Shown one piece after another: positions 61,770 to 64,000 of a stretch of DNA of 64,000 nt. The stretch's first letter is position 1. Each line of letters opens with the position of its first letter. Source of the DNA: Caenicola sp034331105 (GTDB lineage: Bacteria > Synergistota > Synergistia > Synergistales > Synergistaceae); NCBI GenBank assembly GCA_034331105.1, contig JAXQGB010000014.1, positions 62,001 through 126,000 on the forward strand, read 5' to 3'. The position numbers and the translations under genes are program-made. The notes beneath the pieces are model-generated. The model had not been told where the DNA came from and did no database searches. It saw nothing but the letters and a program-made list of their open reading frames with translations.

Positions 61770-62507
61770 CTAGTTCGGGAATATCTGCCTTACCTCAAGA
61801 AACTTGCCTGTCATCGAAAGTTTTATCAGCTTCAACGTCACGGCTTCGCCTGATTTCTTTACCGCTGTGTCCACAAGTTTTACAAGCCCGCCGCAGCAGG
61901 GAACTTCCATATATGCCACGTCGATCTCCTTGATACCGTTCAGCTTTATGATCTGTGCAAGTTTTTCAATATATGGTTCAACTTCATCAAGTTTGGGGCA
62001 TCCTACGAGGCAAACCTTGCCGGGAAGAAGGTCCTTGTGGAAGTTGGGACATGCAAATGCTGTACAGTCAGCTGCAAGAAGAAGTTTTGCCCCTTCAAGG
62101 TATGGCGCCTGAACAGGCACTAACGAGAGCTGGACAGGCCAGTTGCGAAGCTCAGACTCCTGCCTGCATGAAGTTTTTTCCTCTTTCTGTACAGGCTTGT
62201 CTGACTTTAGTTCTTTCGCCATGCTTCCGGGGCACCCACAGGGAAGCGTTCCGCTGCAAGGCTCTTTCTTTCTGGCTGCCATCCTTGCCTTTACAGCTGC
62301 TTCATCGTAGGCAGCAGCTTCTCTCATTTCAAAGGATATAGCACCCTGGGGGCACTCTCCGATACAGTCTCCGAGACCATCACAGTAGCTGTCGCTTATT
62401 AATTTAGCCTTGCCGTTCTCGATAACTATCGCGCCTTCGTGGCAAGCATCAGCGCAAATTCCGCATCCGTCACATTTTGCCTCATCGATCCTGATTACCT
62501 TTCTCAT
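61770..62507 (-). CDS. 4Fe-4S protein linked to Hcp
   Basis: 245 residues. A 2x4Fe-4S domain (CDGCGICADACHEGA and CDGLGDCIGECPQGA) at the N-terminus, a middle rich in Cys, and a C-terminal domain with CPNFHKDLLPGKVCLVGCPKLDE and VPCCGGLVKL. Such proteins neighbour hcp in many anaerobes and probably donate electrons to it. Second gene of the rrf2-fd-hcp operon. Confidence 0.85.
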   Translation of the reverse strand: MRKVIRIDEAKCDGCGICADACHEGAIVIENGKAKLISDSYCDGLGDCIGECPQGAISFEMREAAAYDEAAVKARMAARKKEPCSGTLPCGCPGSMAKELKSDKPVQKEEKTSCRQESELRNWPVQLSLVPVQAPYLEGAKLLLAADCTAFACPNFHKDLLPGKVCLVGCPKLDEVEPYIEKLAQIIKLNGIKEIDVAYMEVPCCGGLVKLVDTAVKKSGEAVTLKLIKLSMTGKFLEVRQIFPN

Positions 62508-62540
62508 TGACCTGACCTCCCGAAATATTTTTGTAATTAT

Positions 62541-62939
62541 TTAAAATTCATCCAATGTTTTGGATCTGAGCCATTCTTTTGCTTCTTTTGTCATCTTCAC
62601 CAGGAAATCCCCGAATATGCATCCCTCACGAGAGCACTTGCTTTTTCCAAAAACGCAATCCGAATTTTCCAACGATCCCTCTATCGCTTCTACGATATCC
62701 AAAAAGCTTATTTCTTTCGGTTTTTTTGCAAGGACCGCACCGCCGCCCGGGCCTCTTGTCGTACTGATAAGTCCGGTGTGTGCCAGTCTCAGGATAACCT
62801 TGGCTAGATGTGCCTCCGAGACGCAGATCGTCTCTGCCATTTCCCTTATAGATATCCTTTCGCCATCTTTCTGTGCGATCAGTACCATGGCATGAAGCCC
62901 TATGTATGTTGCCTCGCTAAAACCCGCTACCTTTGCCAT
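62541..62939 (-). CDS. Rrf2 family FeS regulator
   Basis: 132 residues. The N-terminal winged helix (RISIREMAETICVSEAHLAKVILRLAHTGLISTTRGPGGG) is typical of Rrf2, and Cys95, Cys102 and Cys107 fit a [FeS] cluster as in NsrR/IscR. It probably senses NO or redox state and controls its operon with hcp. Inverted repeats lie just before the start codon. Confidence 0.88.
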   Translation of the reverse strand: MAKVAGFSEATYIGLHAMVLIAQKDGERISIREMAETICVSEAHLAKVILRLAHTGLISTTRGPGGGAVLAKKPKEISFLDIVEAIEGSLENSDCVFGKSKCSREGCIFGDFLVKMTKEAKEWLRSKTLDEF

Positions 62940-62951
62940 TCATTATCACCA

Positions 62952-62980
62952 ACCTTAATTAAGGTATTTAGATACCTTAA
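62952..62980. promoter_or_regulatory. Rrf2-type operator upstream of rrf2-fd-hcp
   Basis: ACCTTAATTAAGGT (62952-62965) is a perfect palindrome; TTAAGGTAT-TTAG-ATACCTTAA (62959-62980) overlaps it. The motif TACCTTAA recurs. The block lies 13 bases before the regulator's ATG, ideal for autorepression. Confidence 0.65.
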
Positions 62981-63104
62981 TGTCTTAATTGAAATAATAT
63001 ATGTTTTGCTTTCTTGTTCAATCAGTAAAACTACGTATTGATCGAAGAAGGGGGTCGCTACGGATATAAGAAACAGGAAGGAATTATTATTTCAATAAGT
63101 TATC

Positions 63105-63143
63105 ATCGCTGAGCCACTGATGCATCTTCGACTCAGCGATGAA
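63105..63143. other. Hairpin downstream of the racemase
   Basis: ATCGCTGAG and CTCAGCGAT are nine-base arms with a 19-base spacer just after the racemase stop. No T-run follows, so it is only a possible terminator. Confidence 0.4.
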
Positions 63144-63147
63144 GGGT

Positions 63148-63837
63148 TTATTCAGTAAGGAGATTTATACAGGCCTCGGCAAGAGCATCAAGGCTTGAAA
63201 TGTTTTTATCCTTTGGAAGATCCGATGCATCGTAGGCAAGTGGCAACTCTGTGCATGCGGTTATTATCGGCAGGTCTTCGATGGACCAGAGTTTTTTTAC
63301 GGCATCTTCGATACACCTTACAGCCATTTCCATATTTCCGGATTTCACGTAGATTATGGTCTCCTGTATCCTATTCTGCACATCCTCCGGCGGGATCACA
63401 AGCCGGTAGTTCCGATCGGCAGCAACCTTCTGATAAAGGCCCGTTCTGGCAGTTCCTATCGTCGATATCATCCAGGCGCCTTCAGGTGAGTTTTTCATGG
63501 AAGCATCTACTGTAGCTTCAATGATGTGTACAACTGGCACTTTTATCTCATTCCTGAATCTGTCAATAAAATAGTGTGCAGTGTTGCATGGAACGGCAAG
63601 AATATCGGCGCCCCATCCGATGAGTTTTTCCATATTTTTTCTTAAGTAGGGCTCCGGGTCTTCTCCCTCTCCTGCAATTGCACTGCCCCTGTCCGGTATC
63701 TTCGGGTCTGATATCATGTAAACGACAGGGTGATCCTGATCTTTTTCGGCAGGAAATTTCTCTGCAAGTATCTTCAAAAATTCTGCTGATGCGGCAGGTC
63801 CCATGCCTCCAAGGACACCCAGTATCTTTTGTGACAT
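63148..63837 (-). CDS. Aspartate/glutamate racemase family protein
   Basis: 229 residues. GVLGGMGPAASAEFL at the N-terminus, the catalytic Cys in VPCNTAHY and the second in TACTELPLA identify a PLP-independent racemase of the aspartate racemase/RacX type. It may feed D-amino acids into wall or catabolic pathways; substrate unknown. The ATG has GGAG a few bases upstream. Confidence 0.9.
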   Translation of the reverse strand: MSQKILGVLGGMGPAASAEFLKILAEKFPAEKDQDHPVVYMISDPKIPDRGSAIAGEGEDPEPYLRKNMEKLIGWGADILAVPCNTAHYFIDRFRNEIKVPVVHIIEATVDASMKNSPEGAWMISTIGTARTGLYQKVAADRNYRLVIPPEDVQNRIQETIIYVKSGNMEMAVRCIEDAVKKLWSIEDLPIITACTELPLAYDASDLPKDKNISSLDALAEACINLLTE

Positions 63838-63973
63838 TCAAAACACTCCTCAAACGAATTGATTTGATGAATTATAGCCCTCACTATTTTCGATTGCAAT
63901 TTATTTCGTTGAGTGATAATGTTCCTTAGTTGGAAGTATGATGGGATACATGTTATGAAAGGGTTGGTGCTTA

Positions 63974-64000
63974 TGTCTATTTGCTTCTACAGGGGTTCAT
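63974..64000 (+). CDS. Possible start of a further gene, cut by window edge
   Basis: An ATG reading MSICFYRGS (or an in-frame ATG at 63956, reading MKGLVL first) stays open to the window end. GGG lies before it, no clear ribosome-binding site. Too short to judge. Confidence 0.2.

Noticed and set aside
1..64000. CRISPR arrays, prophages and insertion sequences
   Set aside because: No regularly spaced direct repeats, phage structural genes, integrases or transposases were seen on either strand.

Overview
The window looks like chromosomal sequence from a strictly anaerobic, amino-acid-fermenting, double-membraned bacterium of the Synergistota. The pointers are a selenocysteine-containing glycine reductase operon, a branched-chain 2-oxoacid:ferredoxin oxidoreductase locus ending in a butyrate-type kinase, a TolC-type outer-membrane channel, an SLH-like secreted serpin, and two paralogous proteins ending in a Ser/Gly-GGCSTG + hydrophobic helix + basic tail like the Synergist-CTERM sorting signal. 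I saw no phage, insertion sequence, CRISPR array or rRNA. The assignment is inference from gene content; no database was searched.

Layout. 1-4056 (minus): lrp-type regulator, nitroreductase, gyrA, psd (cut by the window edge). 4263-8473 (minus): carA-carB behind a clear sigma70-type promoter. 8740-9252 (plus): a uracil/G:T mismatch DNA glycosylase. 9275-17888 (minus): an eight-gene envelope operon (duplicated Spy-like periplasmic protein, NapH-like polyferredoxin, response regulator, histidine kinase, TolC, MacA, MacB ATPase, MacB permease). 18138-22600 (minus): butyrate kinase, a MinD-like ATPase and the four subunits of a 2-oxoacid:ferredoxin oxidoreductase. 22788-22861 (plus): tRNA-Cys. 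22990-31653: DMT exporter, GNAT-like protein, a YqjD/E/K-like membrane trio, an ATC-hydrolase-like gene overlapping larE, an HtrA protease, and a membrane-bound degenerate-GGDEF/EAL protein.

31747-38125: the rpmH-rnpA-yidD-yidC-jag cluster (minus), rpsT (plus), leuS-holA (minus). 38235-43593: a CdaR-type regulator divergent from grdE-grdB-grdX-trxA-grdA. Both grdB and grdA carry an in-frame UGA that should be read as selenocysteine, so naive gene calls break both. 43676-48086 (minus): ferredoxin-nitroreductase, a ribosomal-protection-type GTPase, a thioesterase, a pseudopilin with no ordinary start codon, and an unknown protein. 48353-49885 (plus): SLH-serpin. 49964-53829 (minus): an 18-codon leader ORF, dipeptide epimerase, DUF819 permease and PepV-like dipeptidase, which read as a dipeptide-use module. 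54016-58105 (minus): DUF3870, rmuC and the two Synergist-CTERM paralogues. 58354-59964 (plus): phosphoglucomutase. 60115-62939 (minus): Rrf2 regulator, ferredoxin, hybrid-cluster protein. 63148-63837 (minus): aspartate/glutamate racemase.

How they fit together. Energy comes from amino acids: glycine is reduced by the Grd system and branched-chain 2-oxoacids are oxidised by Vor, with ATP from an acyl-phosphate kinase. Peptides enter through PepV-type dipeptidases and epimerases. Hcp/Rrf2 and the nitroreductases fit nitrosative or redox defence. The MacAB-TolC/two-component operon and HtrA cover envelope stress. No gene-free stretch exceeds 300 bases; the longer gaps contain the promoters, terminators and operators listed.
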